This document shows, piece after piece, positions 63,327 to 64,000 of a DNA stretch of 64,000 nt; position 1 is the stretch's first letter; every line of letters starts with the position of its first letter. The notes beneath the pieces were generated by a model, which was given only the letters and a program-made list of their open reading frames with translations, was not told the DNA's origin and ran no database searches. Both the position numbers and the translations under genes were made by a program. The stretch spans positions 7,804,526 to 7,868,525 of the forward strand of contig NC_132881.1 in assembly GCF_030463535.1 (NCBI RefSeq). The letters are read 5' to 3'. Source of the stretch: Salminus brasiliensis (lineage: Eukaryota; Chordata; Actinopteri; Characiformes; Bryconidae).

Positions 63327-64000
63327 GTGAGTATGATTTACAGCCATTGTTTGCTGGCATCATTTTAAATTCTGCATCAACATGTTTAAAAAATGAAACT
63401 TAAGCTTTATCTTTTAAATATTTTAAGTATGGGCACAGTTTCCCTTCTGTAGATTTGACCTAATTCCATTTCTTCACATTTAATATTTTGCTTTTATAGT
63501 GTTAATTCTTTTGGGGTCTGTAAGGGATCATTCATGATCTATTTTTAGTTCTGCACTCATCACATTTCGCTGTTGTCGGAGAACACACAAATGAGACCGA
63601 TTTAGAAATGAAGCACATCATATCACAAATGTGAGCACCTGGGTTGTCATTTATCAGCCCTAAATAGAAAGCTGTAAGCTGTGTTCGCTCCAAATTTTGG
63701 CCTCATTGAAATGCAGTAGTGTTATAATTCAGTGAACAGCACATATTTACTAAGGAGCAGTTCTTCCAGTTAATAGGTACTTGTGACACCACATATGCCT
63801 CTGGCTAGATAAAGCAGAATGTTTAAAAAGTGAGTTATTCTAGTTATGTAATGTTATTTTTTCCTTTCACCATTTTTACGTTGGAATAGGTCAATTCAAT
63901 TTAATTATGGGGCATAGTTTTTATCTTGTTGCTACAACTACAACTAAGCTAATCTAAGTGAATGGAGTGAACACTCTAAAAGTGACCATATATGGTTTTA
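63327..64000 (+). other. lrrfip2: lrrfip2 intron continuing past the window
   Basis: The donor GTGAGT at 63327 opens an intron, and no further exon is visible before the edge. Confidence 0.7.

Overview
The window is vertebrate nuclear DNA, almost certainly from a ray-finned (teleost) fish. Short phase-consistent exons are separated by GT-AG introns, there is no operon-like structure, and the DNA is full of fish-type dinucleotide arrays, tRNA-derived SINEs, Tc1-like elements and L2-type LINE remnants. I cannot resolve the order or species. Most open frames longer than 60 codons here are repeat translations or chance; the real genes were rebuilt exon by exon from splice sites, reading phase and protein-family resemblance. 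|| Layout. (1) 389-4438, plus strand: the last nine coding exons of a classical calpain large subunit (calpain-2/8-like end), covering the penta-EF-hand domain; the rest lies to the left of the window. (2) 8583-24363, plus: a complete second classical calpain of 21 coding exons and 704 residues, with Cys108, His265 and Asn289 intact; it is calpain-1/11-like. The two are head-to-tail tandem paralogues with matching exon boundaries, and both keep a U12-type (minor spliceosome) intron at the same codon. (3) 26800-27434, minus: mrpl14, a 147-residue mitochondrial large-ribosomal-subunit protein in two coding exons, convergent with calpain 2; its promoter and 5' non-coding exon probably lie at 28762-28905. 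(4) From about 33.7 kb, plus: lrrfip2, with a probable 5' non-coding exon ending at 34205, a 10.6-kb first intron, and 14 coding exons between 44878 and 63326. It runs off the right edge. All 14 coding exons visible are multiples of three and start in phase 0. || Between the genes. 28895-30319 is a five-copy array of a 229-325 bp unit with AT cores, starting exactly at the mrpl14 promoter edge. 35013-36254 is a 2.4-copy array of a roughly 525-bp AT-rich unit, with an older relative at 33170-33520 on the other side of the lrrfip2 promoter. 34295-34439 is a perfect 71-bp-arm palindrome. 49482-49875 is an inverted SINE pair. 3579-3866 is a 90-bp-arm hairpin. Several MITEs with visible terminal inverted repeats are scattered through. 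|| The genes do not form one pathway: calcium-dependent proteolysis (two calpains), mitochondrial translation (mrpl14) and a Toll-like-receptor/Wnt-linked coiled-coil adaptor (lrrfip2). I found no unknown biosynthetic or defence system. The points most worth checking are the paired U12 introns, the phase-0 serine-rich exon array of lrrfip2, and the structured repeat DNA around the mrpl14 and lrrfip2 promoters.
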